A stretch of DNA of 64,000 nt, from the IMG/VR virus record IMGVR_UViG_3300047472_000309, positions 186,001 through 250,000 of that record; one strand, given 5' to 3'. The stretch's first letter is position 1, and each line of letters starts with the position of its first letter. Below, in pieces: positions 56,681 through 64,000 of the stretch. The DNA is from a virus. Both the position numbers and the translations under genes were made by a program. The notes under the pieces were generated by a model. It was given only the letters and a program-made list of their open reading frames with translations, ran no database searches and was not told where the DNA came from.

Positions 56681-58354
56681 TTAGTCGAGCACAAAGGGTG
56701 CCGCAGGCGGGGTAAAGTTCGCGGTGTAGCGCGCGATGTTACTCACCCGCAGTTCATCGATGTAGCCTGGGAACTGCGAAGCCGTGTTGTACTGGTTGCC
56801 GCCAATCGTCCACGTACTACCCGATAGTCCAAAGGTCAGTGCCGACGTCAGAGTACCTTGGGCGACCCCGCCGATGTAACCCGTGTAGACACCATTCGCG
56901 TACACCACAGCACAGTGCTGCCATTTGTTTAGCGTAAAGGCTGCAGCCGAGGCCAGTGACTTCCAGCCCGAGCCGTCGGTCAGGTAGATACCCAGTCCCT
57001 TGTCGCTTTGCTGACCAATGGAGGTTTGTGTCGTCGTCGTGTTGGCGGTCTTCGAACTGAGAATGGTTGTGTCGCCCAGGGCTGCGGTCCGATAGAGCCA
57101 GAACTCAACCGTCATGGCGTTACCAAGCACCATCGTCGAATCGGAGGCAACCGAGAGGTTACCTGTGGTACCCGAGTTATACGACTTGCTCCCCATGGCC
57201 ACTTGACCCGTGGTAAGCACGCCATTACCGTTCGACGTCCAGGTCCGACCTGTGTCATCGACAAAGCTTTCCATGTGCATCAAGAGCACGGTGTTCAGGG
57301 TCTTCGGCGTGAGGATCGCGCTCGTCGCATTGATCTTTGCCGGAGTCCACAACCCACCATCCGGTGCCTTACGCTGCACGCCCCACTTCTGGTTATAGAG
57401 GTTCGTGTTCGGTGACACCACAATTTTACCCGCATCCAGCGTGTTCGATGCCTGACTAAACGACACATCGATCGAATTCGACGCTGAATCACCGATCAGG
57501 GTAAGTTGTGGCTGCACGGCGATGATGGGGGTATTCGCCGACACACCGGTGCTCATGTTCGCAGTCACGGGTTGATTATTCGCCGGGGCTGACGCACTAG
57601 GCGTCGTGACCGGCGGGTTCTGCAAGGCAGTCGTGATTGCTGTCGGCAAATCCGCCGCACTATTGAGCGTCCAGCCCGCTCCAGCGATATTCGAAAGCGC
57701 GGCGGGCGAGGAGCGAATCGGTCCCAATCGTACCGTATCCGTGCTGTCGAAATCCAGGAAGTAGAAGTCCCGATAACCTCGTGCAGCATTCGCCGTACCT
57801 GCCGTACCGCCCGTACCAAATACACCATAGCCGGTTGCGGGAAACGCGCTGGCGCCATACGCCGCCGAGCGCACGAGATTACCATTCACATACAACCAGT
57901 ACGTGAATGTCGCTGAGTCCACGATGAGCTCCACATAGAGCTCAGTATTGGCGGGGGCCACCAGATCTGCTTCGTTGATCCAGATCAGCAGCGTGGCGGT
58001 CGCCCAGCCTGCGGTTGTAATGAAGACTCGGCCAGGCGTGGAGCCTGTGACGGCCTGAGTCGACTTGGTGCGAAAACCAATGCCCCACTTGGTGGCCCCC
58101 GACATGTTCAGCGCCTGCGCCAGCTTGAACCAAATCATGCTCCCGTTGCCGCTGGAGTTATTCGTCGAAGTGGCAAAGCCGTTTGCATCCACTGCAAGCG
58201 GGCTGCTTGCGTAGGTGTACGTGCAGCCTGGATTGCCCGTATAGTAGTTGTAAACGTTGCTCGGACCCGTTGTCGAGGTGAGGTCAGTCGTGCCGGTGAG
58301 CAAACTTGTACCCACTGGCGCATTATCAAACGACCACAAGTCATGGATTGCCAT
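56681..58354 (-). CDS. Array gene: module B plus C-terminal LamG (557 aa)
   Basis: Residues 1 to about 345 form module B (MAIHDLWSFDNAPVGTSLLT, GYRDFYFLDFDSTDTVRLGP, KAPDGGLWTPAKINATS). A LamG domain follows at about 352-557 (TVLLMHMESFVDDTGR, MTVEFWLYRTAALGDT, KWQHCAVVYANGVYTGYIGG, DELRVSNIARYTANFTPPAA). GGAG precedes the ATG. It shows that LamG can be appended to module B. Confidence 0.8.
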   Translation of the reverse strand: MAIHDLWSFDNAPVGTSLLTGTTDLTSTTGPSNVYNYYTGNPGCTYTYASSPLAVDANGFATSTNNSSGNGSMIWFKLAQALNMSGATKWGIGFRTKSTQAVTGSTPGRVFITTAGWATATLLIWINEADLVAPANTELYVELIVDSATFTYWLYVNGNLVRSAAYGASAFPATGYGVFGTGGTAGTANAARGYRDFYFLDFDSTDTVRLGPIRSSPAALSNIAGAGWTLNSAADLPTAITTALQNPPVTTPSASAPANNQPVTANMSTGVSANTPIIAVQPQLTLIGDSASNSIDVSFSQASNTLDAGKIVVSPNTNLYNQKWGVQRKAPDGGLWTPAKINATSAILTPKTLNTVLLMHMESFVDDTGRTWTSNGNGVLTTGQVAMGSKSYNSGTTGNLSVASDSTMVLGNAMTVEFWLYRTAALGDTTILSSKTANTTTTQTSIGQQSDKGLGIYLTDGSGWKSLASAAAFTLNKWQHCAVVYANGVYTGYIGGVAQGTLTSALTFGLSGSTWTIGGNQYNTASQFPGYIDELRVSNIARYTANFTPPAAPFVLD

Positions 58355-58396
58355 AACCTACTCCAATGTAATTCGATGACATAAGCGGACACCCAA

Positions 58397-58422
58397 TCTC
58401 CTCTCCTCACCTAGGAGAAGAG
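58397..58422 (-). terminator. Hairpin after the permuted array gene
   Basis: A CTCCT/AGGAG-type stem with some outer pairing, about 20 bases after the stop at 58442. CTTATGTCAT follows on the minus strand. Confidence 0.5.
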
Positions 58423-58441
58423 ACCGAATGCCCTCTCATGT

Positions 58442-60166
58442 TTAGTTGATGTTCGCCGCTGTGGTCGACTGCGGTTGCAACACCAGGTTAGTCGCCGAAA
58501 TGGTACTGCTAGTCCAGGCGTTGCCATTCGGATCGGTCGTCTGAATGCCCGCCAGATCTCGTGTGTACTGCGCTGCGGTATCGCGAAACTGATACGTCGC
58601 CAGTGCCTTGTTGGTTGCGCCTTCTTGGAGCGAAGCCAACAGGTTTGTCGCAAACGGTACCTGCGCGGCGAGCTTATACTGCATCGCGAGAACCTTCTGT
58701 CCGGCCGGAACGCTCGCAGAGAAGTTCACCGTCATGGGTTGATTATCCGCGCCGTTTTGGACGAACGGTGTAATAGCAGGTGTGGCCGCGTAAGCCGTTT
58801 GCAAAGCCGACACTGTGTTACCACTCGAATCTGCCACGTACGTCGAGCCATTAAGCACGCTCGCGTCCAGATGCATCAGGAGCATTGTGTTGGCATCCGT
58901 CGTGAACGGCCCAGTCGGCGGAGTAAAGCCTGTCGTGTAGCGTGCCACATTCGAGACCCGGAACTCATCAATGTAACCTTGCCAGGGACTGGTTAGATTG
59001 TTATTATTGCCGAGAATCAGGTTCGCCGTATTGTTACCGAATGTCGCGTTGCTCGCCACGTTACCCAACGCCACCCCGTTCTGGTAAATGGTCCAGGTGC
59101 CTTGGTAGCGGACCAGCGCCAGATGGAACCACTGGTTGACCACCGGGTTACCTGTCACACTGAGCGCGGGCGTGCCCGAACTCTGGTCGGTAAGGAGCTG
59201 CCACACGCCTGAGACATATTGCAAACGCCCCCACGGTGAAGCGCCTGAGTCCTTACCCAGAAAACCTGCCGACTGCCCAGCATTGGTGCTCATGGCCCAG
59301 CACTCGTACGTCATGTCACCCGTTACCGTGCGGTACTGCACGGCATCAGGAATCACCACTGCGCCGCTGGCAGCACCATTCGTCGTAAATGAAGCGGGGC
59401 CAAACTTCGCCTGAGCATTCGAAATCGCCGATGCGCCATTCAGCGTACCGATAAAGTTTCCGTAGTTCGGCGCTTGCACGCCGCTGACAAGCGGGCTAAG
59501 CGGCGTGCTCGTGATCGGACCGAGACGACCATTGGGCTTGGTGGCGTCCACATCCAAGAAGTAGAAGTCTCGGAAGGCCTGTCCGAACGAGCCGCTAAAG
59601 GTTTGACCACTGTAGACGAAGTGAGTGAAACCGGTTGGCAGCGTCCCACTGGTAGTCGGCAGGCCATTGACGTAAGTCTGATACGTGTGGTTAGCGTTAT
59701 CCAGGAAAACTTCGACGTACTGTGCACCTGCTACGCCCGCTGTCACGCGATTAAGCTGGGTTTCGTTGATAAGTGAAACAATGTTAGCGCCTGAACTGCC
59801 GAGCGCGCCCGACGCGGAAGACGGCAACACACCGAAACAATTACAACCGCTTGGTGCAAGACCAGTGGCGTAGGTACGGAAGCCCAACCAGGCCTGCGTA
59901 GCGCCACCCTGAAACAGACCAGAATCCGCCAGCGAAATCACATAACCCGCATACAGCGTGGAGTTACTGACCGCCAAACTCAGCCAACCCGGTGAAGGCG
60001 TGGTGCTGATGTTAGCGCCATTGGAGCTGTTGCCGGTCATGATCGCGCCAGGCGCGCCGTACTGAGTCTGAAGGCTATTCGGCGTGGCATAGGTAGTGCC
60101 GACCGTCAACGCAAACGCAGCCGTGAGCTGAACATGGTCAAACGAGATTAATGCGCGGAGCGTCAT
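58442..60166 (-). CDS. Array gene: module B with an apparently permuted LamG insertion (574 aa)
   Basis: Module B runs to residue 235 (QAPNY). It resumes at about 446 (DSSGNTVSALQTAYAATPA), where the un-inserted paralogue reads APNYSSSDGKSALLDFQTG. Between them lies a LamG body (236-424: MTYECWAMSTNAGQSAG, NQWFHLALVRYQGTWTIYQN, DEFRVSNVARYTTGFTPPTG) that lacks the usual opening. The opening (NTMLLMHLDASVLNG, then VADSSGN) instead comes at 427-451, after the body. ATG 60166 has AGAGGG upstream and matches its paralogue. Confidence 0.8.
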   Translation of the reverse strand: MTLRALISFDHVQLTAAFALTVGTTYATPNSLQTQYGAPGAIMTGNSSNGANISTTPSPGWLSLAVSNSTLYAGYVISLADSGLFQGGATQAWLGFRTYATGLAPSGCNCFGVLPSSASGALGSSGANIVSLINETQLNRVTAGVAGAQYVEVFLDNANHTYQTYVNGLPTTSGTLPTGFTHFVYSGQTFSGSFGQAFRDFYFLDVDATKPNGRLGPITSTPLSPLVSGVQAPNYGNFIGTLNGASAISNAQAKFGPASFTTNGAASGAVVIPDAVQYRTVTGDMTYECWAMSTNAGQSAGFLGKDSGASPWGRLQYVSGVWQLLTDQSSGTPALSVTGNPVVNQWFHLALVRYQGTWTIYQNGVALGNVASNATFGNNTANLILGNNNNLTSPWQGYIDEFRVSNVARYTTGFTPPTGPFTTDANTMLLMHLDASVLNGSTYVADSSGNTVSALQTAYAATPAITPFVQNGADNQPMTVNFSASVPAGQKVLAMQYKLAAQVPFATNLLASLQEGATNKALATYQFRDTAAQYTRDLAGIQTTDPNGNAWTSSTISATNLVLQPQSTTAANIN

Positions 60167-60210
60167 GATTCCCTCTGTCAAAAAGCTTAATGCATATTCC
60201 AGGAAAGCCT

Positions 60211-60227
60211 CTGGGAGGCTCTCCCAG
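60211..60227 (-). terminator. Hairpin after the 114-aa gene
   Basis: A 7-base-pair stem (CTGGGAG with CTCCCAG) close to the stop at 60236. GGAATATGCATT follows, a further TATG candidate. Confidence 0.6.
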
Positions 60228-60235
60228 AATCGGTA

Positions 60236-60580
60236 TTACGCTTGTCGCGGCGTTTCGTTGTACTGCAAAACCAGAAGATTGTGTGGACCATTCGCCCACG
60301 GCAACTCCAGCACCAACGCGTACTTGAACAAAGCGTTCGAGGGTAGGTGCGTGTGGTTCACGCCGTTAAACTTCACCTCAGTCCCAGCCAACGTATAAGG
60401 CTCTTCTTCTTTGTCGGTCCATTGGGCACGATGCTCGCCCTTGTCATGGGTGCTCAAAGATGCCGCCAGAAGCGTCGCATCCGTCGCACTCAATACACCG
60501 AGTGGTACTTTCGTCAGCACATCACCATCGCTGGAAAAGTCCGTGAAGAAGAGATAGTTCGGCCAAAAAGTCGTTGCCAT
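60236..60580 (-). CDS. Array-associated hypothetical protein (114 aa)
   Basis: No family recognised. Beta-rich with WPNYLFFTDFSSDGDVLTKV, then AGTEVKFNGVNHTHLPSNAL and an acidic stretch (KEEEPYTLAG). AAAGGA precedes the ATG. Probably a small structural or accessory part of the array product. Confidence 0.6.
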   Translation of the reverse strand: MATTFWPNYLFFTDFSSDGDVLTKVPLGVLSATDATLLAASLSTHDKGEHRAQWTDKEEEPYTLAGTEVKFNGVNHTHLPSNALFKYALVLELPWANGPHNLLVLQYNETPRQA

Positions 60581-60593
60581 CTCACATCCTTTC

Positions 60594-61094
60594 TTAGAAG
60601 CCCGTCAGTACGTTCGAGTAGAACAGATTACTGATGTTAGGCAAGGGAGCCAACACGCAGTCAAATGACCCGGTGTACCCGTAGGAGGTCGACAGCGCAG
60701 TCAACGTCACGTGGGTGTTACCGTCGCTGCCGGTCGTGGTCTGCGCGTCGGCAATATCTGCCATCGTGAGCGTGAAGCCATACTGGTCACGAATCGTGGT
60801 GAGCACCGTGGACACATCGTTACCCGGTGCGGCCGTAATCAGCACCGGCGAGAAGTTGGACCACGCACCCAGATCGAGTCGATCGTAGTACAGCGTCAGG
60901 TAGCCCCGCATGGGAGCGCCCGGATTCATCAACACACTAACTTTGGTGTTCTTTCCACCCGCCACGTCCGCTTGTTCAGCGGTGGTCGTAGGCTTGATAG
61001 CCTGGACAGTGAATTGGCTTGAAGTAACCGTCAGGCCAGAGGCCGCACTGATCATTGACGCGAGGTCATCAATCGAGCTTTGATACAGACTCAC
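60594..61094 (-). CDS. Array gene: module A only (166 aa)
   Basis: Module A alone: MSLYQSSIDDLASMISAASG, GYLTLYYDRLDLGAW, TTIRDQYGFTLTMADIADAQ. Ends with a hydrophobic FYSNVLTGF. Like the gene at 51129 it lacks a lectin domain. Confidence 0.75.
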   Translation of the reverse strand: MSLYQSSIDDLASMISAASGLTVTSSQFTVQAIKPTTTAEQADVAGGKNTKVSVLMNPGAPMRGYLTLYYDRLDLGAWSNFSPVLITAAPGNDVSTVLTTIRDQYGFTLTMADIADAQTTTGSDGNTHVTLTALSTSYGYTGSFDCVLAPLPNISNLFYSNVLTGF

Positions 61095-61106
61095 GCTGAC
61101 CTCCCG

Positions 61107-61988
61107 TTAATTAAAATGCAAGTAGAGCTGACCCTGAAACCAGGACCCTGCGACAGCCGTGATCACTGTCACGTTAGCGTACTTGTTACTGTTCGCACCC
61201 GGCACGCTTGCAGCGGGCAGCACATAGCGCGTCATCGCCAAATTACCCAGACCGCCTTGGGTAGCTGAATCCTGCCCACTGAAATTCAGGTCTGGGCGGC
61301 TTTGTTGCAAATACGCGAGCACAGCCGAGTAGTTCGCCTGGGTCCAGTTGGTCGGTGTGGCTGACGCAACGGACGAAGGCAAAGCCAGCAAGGCCGTGCG
61401 AATCTGTGAGCAATCCAACCCATAGGTCAACACGTCGGCTTGGGGCTTACGGCCACCGCCAAAGGTATTGCCCCCTGGATACAGCTTACCAGCGAGCACT
61501 TGATTCGTGATCGCCTGGTGCATGGTCGGCACCCCCTGCGTCCACTTAAACGTGAACGAGCCTTCGTAGCACAGCGAGCCTGCGACGATCGAAACCGGGT
61601 ACGACGTTCCGGAGGTAAAGCTCGTGTTGCTAAAGTCACTCGGCACCAACTCCGTACCGTACTTCGTATTGAACGCCGTACAGAACTGCGCCGCCGTCAT
61701 GGTAGTTGAGCCGAGATAGTTATCCAGCGTCAACGTCATGCTGCGGAAAAGATTGGCGAGGTTAATTCGCCGGTAGTACAGCGTCTGCGTCCCGATATAC
61801 TTACCGAGGTTACCCGGCACTGAGAGCAGTCTAAGACTCGTGTCCTGGATCTGTCCCGACCCAGGCGTTACTGCAGTTGGCACCAACGTCCGAAGCATGT
61901 CGACCGTCAGCGGCACCTTCAAGCCCGGATTCGACGTGTTAATCAACCCGAGCAAGGTGTTCAACTGCGTGTCAAGAAATGGGTACAT
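61107..61988 (-). CDS. Array gene: module A with C-terminal LYLHFN domain (293 aa)
   Basis: Starts MYPFLDTQLNTLLGLINTSN with the module A pattern (LYYRRINLANLFR, YGTELVPSDF). Its C-terminal half, about 130 residues ending QLYLHFN, is shared with the genes at 62041 and 62944 and, by its end, the gene cut by the right edge. This is a third recurring unit in the array. Confidence 0.75.
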   Translation of the reverse strand: MYPFLDTQLNTLLGLINTSNPGLKVPLTVDMLRTLVPTAVTPGSGQIQDTSLRLLSVPGNLGKYIGTQTLYYRRINLANLFRSMTLTLDNYLGSTTMTAAQFCTAFNTKYGTELVPSDFSNTSFTSGTSYPVSIVAGSLCYEGSFTFKWTQGVPTMHQAITNQVLAGKLYPGGNTFGGGRKPQADVLTYGLDCSQIRTALLALPSSVASATPTNWTQANYSAVLAYLQQSRPDLNFSGQDSATQGGLGNLAMTRYVLPAASVPGANSNKYANVTVITAVAGSWFQGQLYLHFN

Positions 61989-62004
61989 TCAACACCTCGT
62001 TTCA

Positions 62005-62027
62005 GGGAGTGGGGGTGACCCACTCCC
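62005..62027 (-). terminator. Hairpin after the 297-aa gene
   Basis: A perfect 9-base-pair stem (GGGAGTGGG with CCCACTCCC) with a 5-base loop, 14 bases after the stop at 62041. TATGC lies on the plus-strand side, inverted relative to most modules. Confidence 0.7.
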
Positions 62028-62040
62028 CTATGCTCTCGAC

Positions 62041-62934
62041 TTAGAAGTTGTTCGGGTCGAACGGATCGTTGTAGTGCAGATACAACGTGCCCGAAGGCGT
62101 CGTCTGACTCGCCGCCAGCTGAATGGCCATCACGTACTTGTACGCCGGATTAGTCGGATTGTTCACTGCGTCATTCAGTCCGTTCGAGAGAATGGTCGCC
62201 CCCGTCAAGTTCCAAGTCGTGTTCGCACCCGTGTCCACCCACAACGCCTTACCTGCGCCAACATCTACCGCCTGGATAGCGGCTAACACGGCATCGAGCT
62301 GCGCTTGCGTCATCGCGCCCGGCGCATAGGTGAGGAAGGTCGATTGCCATGACGTAAAGTCGTACGGATACAGATAGGCCGGACCGTACACCGCGGTAGC
62401 GGGCGGTGCTGACGCATCGGCCACCGGATAGTTAATACCCGGCAATTGCGTGGTCGAGGCAGCTGCATCAAGCGGCACGCCGCCTGCGACGACATTGAGC
62501 ATCACACTACCTTGCCAGCCAAGCGAATTCGGATCGGCCGAAAGCTGCACCTGACCCGTACCGTCGCCATTGAGCGTGATGGGCAGATTCTGCAAATCCC
62601 CCTGCACGAACTGGATACCCAGGTAGTATGCGAGCTGCGGTAGGATGTCCCAGGTCGTCTGAGGGTTGCTCACGGCCAGATCCGTGACACCGGGCAGATT
62701 GGCCAGCTGGGCCAAATCGAGGCGATTGTAGAGAATCACCTGCGAGCCTTGATAACTTACTGAAGCCGCCGTTACTTTCACAGCGGTGTTGCGATCGCTT
62801 GACAGACCTTGCCAGGTCCCCGAGACCACTTTCGGATTCGAGAACGACAGATCAGACGCCATAAACGGCGTCGCATTGGCCGCGTTGATCGCGTTCAGCA
62901 AATCAGTCAAGGATGGGAGTTGAAAAGTCGACAT
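62041..62934 (-). CDS. Array gene: module A with LYLHYN-type domain (297 aa)
   Basis: Module A pattern near the N-terminus (SLTDLLNAINAANATPFMAS, VILYNRLDLAQLANL). The C-terminal half includes a WNLTGATILSNGLNDAVN stretch and ends SGTLYLHYNDPFDPNNF. Paralogue of its neighbours at 61107 and 62944. Confidence 0.75.
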   Translation of the reverse strand: MSTFQLPSLTDLLNAINAANATPFMASDLSFSNPKVVSGTWQGLSSDRNTAVKVTAASVSYQGSQVILYNRLDLAQLANLPGVTDLAVSNPQTTWDILPQLAYYLGIQFVQGDLQNLPITLNGDGTGQVQLSADPNSLGWQGSVMLNVVAGGVPLDAAASTTQLPGINYPVADASAPPATAVYGPAYLYPYDFTSWQSTFLTYAPGAMTQAQLDAVLAAIQAVDVGAGKALWVDTGANTTWNLTGATILSNGLNDAVNNPTNPAYKYVMAIQLAASQTTPSGTLYLHYNDPFDPNNF

Positions 62935-62943
62935 ATCTCACCC

Positions 62944-63921
62944 TTAAACGTTGTAATGCAAGATGATCCGGCCCGCACCCCACGACGCTGCTCCAGGCAG
63001 ATCGAGATACAGTGCGCGATTGAAGTACTTGCTGTCCGCTTCCGGCAGGGCCGCACTGGGCAGGGTCACGTTCGTGAACTTTAGCCCATACAGACTGTAC
63101 GGGGTCGAGGCCGGATTGGTGAAGTTGTACTGCCCGACGGTTGCTGCGTTGATCGAAGCCAGCAGCGAGTTATGGACTGTCGCGCCTGTGCCGGTTTGGG
63201 TGCCCAGGGCGTAGCTGGTCAAGTAAACAAGGACTTGAGCCAAGCTCTGGCTCGCCGCTACACCCGCTTGGTTAAGCGCATTAGTCCAGTCAATCGAGTA
63301 GAAATCCAGATCCGGCACGTAGATCGAGTTATCGACCACGTTACGCCCACCAGGGAACACTCGCGCGTTTTCCAGACTCGTCACCGAAATCATCGAACCG
63401 ATGTCTTGCGGCGCTTGCACCCAGTAAAGCGCAAAGCTCCCGATGAAACCGGGGCTGCCGGTGGCGGCAGCGACGTTCACCGAGCTGTTACGCGTGCCTG
63501 CGGCCAGACCGATCGCCGCAACGGCGTTGGTGTTACCCGCGGGCAGGCTTGCATCGACGATGTCGGTTGCGCTCAGGCTCAGACCGTACTTGGCGTTGAT
63601 CGATGGCAACAAGTCCGAGATCTTGTACGGGGAAACACCTGCTCCAGCAGGCGAATACTTGTAAATAACGATCGGCAGATTGCGAAACAAAATGCCGAAA
63701 TCCAACCGACGATACAACAGCGTGGTGTTACCCACGTATTTGGTTCCGGCCTGTGCGGTGACCTTGATCGACGTATTCTGAACATTACCGCCCGTGGGAG
63801 TGACAGCGGTCGGCGTCCCGTAAAGCGCATTCGTCGCGGTCAGCGGTACAGGCAGAGAGGGATTCGCTTGGTTGATCAGGTCAACCAGCATCTGCATGGA
63901 CTGCTTGGGATAAAGAGACAT
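62944..63921 (-). CDS. Array gene: module A with LYLDLP/ILHYN-type domain (325 aa)
   Basis: Module A: MSLYPKQSMQMLVDLINQAN, NTTLLYRRLDFGILFRNLPI, INAKYGLSLSATDIVDASLP. The second half (DFYSIDWTNALNQAGVAASQ, then ALYLDLPGAASWGAGRIILH) belongs to the same unit as in the two genes to its left. It ends YNV, 10 bases before the next gene's stop. Confidence 0.75.
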   Translation of the reverse strand: MSLYPKQSMQMLVDLINQANPSLPVPLTATNALYGTPTAVTPTGGNVQNTSIKVTAQAGTKYVGNTTLLYRRLDFGILFRNLPIVIYKYSPAGAGVSPYKISDLLPSINAKYGLSLSATDIVDASLPAGNTNAVAAIGLAAGTRNSSVNVAAATGSPGFIGSFALYWVQAPQDIGSMISVTSLENARVFPGGRNVVDNSIYVPDLDFYSIDWTNALNQAGVAASQSLAQVLVYLTSYALGTQTGTGATVHNSLLASINAATVGQYNFTNPASTPYSLYGLKFTNVTLPSAALPEADSKYFNRALYLDLPGAASWGAGRIILHYNV

Positions 63922-63931
63922 GGTTCAAGCC

Positions 63932-64000
63932 CTAACGATTTTCGAGGACGTTGTAGTGAAAGTACAGGGCGCTGCCATAGAAGACGCCGCCCCAAATCGT
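63932..64000 (-). CDS. Array gene, C-terminal end only (cut by window edge)
   Basis: Twenty-two codons before a TAG at 63932. The peptide ends GSALYFHYNVLENR, matching the LYLHFN/LYLHYN-type ending of the three genes to its left. The rest lies beyond the window. Confidence 0.7.
   Translation of the reverse strand, partial: TIWGGVFYGSALYFHYNVLENR

Noticed and set aside
1-64000. tRNA genes, CRISPR arrays and insertion sequences
   Set aside because: I read the intergenic regions and found no cloverleaf with CCA, no spaced repeats and no transposase; a dedicated search could still find a missed tRNA.

Overview
The window looks like part of a large virulent bacteriophage genome. Genes are tightly packed and every gene I can support lies on the minus strand, so transcription runs from high to low coordinates. 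Many genes overlap by ATGA, TGATG or TAGTG junctions. Virion fibre genes sit beside nucleotide-metabolism and RNA-repair genes and many small orphan genes. Four near-identical minus-strand elements (core CCTATATAACA or CCTATATTACT) closely resemble the phiKZ-type early promoter TATATTAC. About eleven gene boundaries carry a hairpin followed by TATGCCGT or a close variant, which recalls the TATG late-promoter signal of phiKZ-like phages. A Burkholderiales-style trimeric autotransporter adhesin and a DUF4376 protein suggest a betaproteobacterial host. My best guess is a phiKZ-like jumbo phage of Ralstonia or Burkholderia relatives. No capsid, polymerase or terminase gene is in view, so this is inference.

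Layout, left to right. 1-6145: the 3'-truncated end of a repeat-containing winged-helix-like gene, a DUF4376 protein and two related fibre proteins. 6227-9027: an RNA ligase, a QueC-like PP-loop enzyme and small genes, followed by an intergenic stretch that may encode a small RNA. 9328-11315: a lipase-like hydrolase and two fibre-type proteins, one with an ILEI/PANDER-like domain. 11404-17210: a run of small genes (DUF1289, a zinc-ribbon nucleotidyltransferase-like protein, a NADAR protein) ending in the adhesin gene, which has its own early-type promoter and double terminator. 17290-23066: a DNA-binding protein, an acetyltransferase, a MazG-like pyrophosphohydrolase, a DUF3307 membrane protein and an HNH-like protein. 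23303-37256: a long operon-like run with tandem virion-type paralogues, thymidylate synthase, an RlaP-like nucleotidyltransferase, a P-loop kinase, a BCS1-like AAA ATPase, a protease-fold protein and thioredoxin. 37325-45371: a DHFR-Nudix-LysM fusion, membrane proteins, a 584-residue orphan and dTMP kinase. 45481-48687: small early-type genes.

48874-64000 is an array of at least 15 fibre or adhesin-like genes built from two recurring modules (called A and B here) plus LamG-like lectin domains, shuffled between genes. It is the most striking region. One gene carries an apparently circularly permuted LamG insertion and another starts with eight 17-residue repeats.

ThyA, DHFR, dTMP kinase, the MazG-like protein and thioredoxin would together support dTTP supply and pool control. 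The RNA ligase, RlaP-like protein and P-loop kinase could form an RNA-repair set. NADAR could reverse a host ADP-ribosylation defence. No tRNA genes, CRISPR arrays or insertion sequences were recognised. Coordinates and starts were worked out by eye, and functions rest on motif recognition only.
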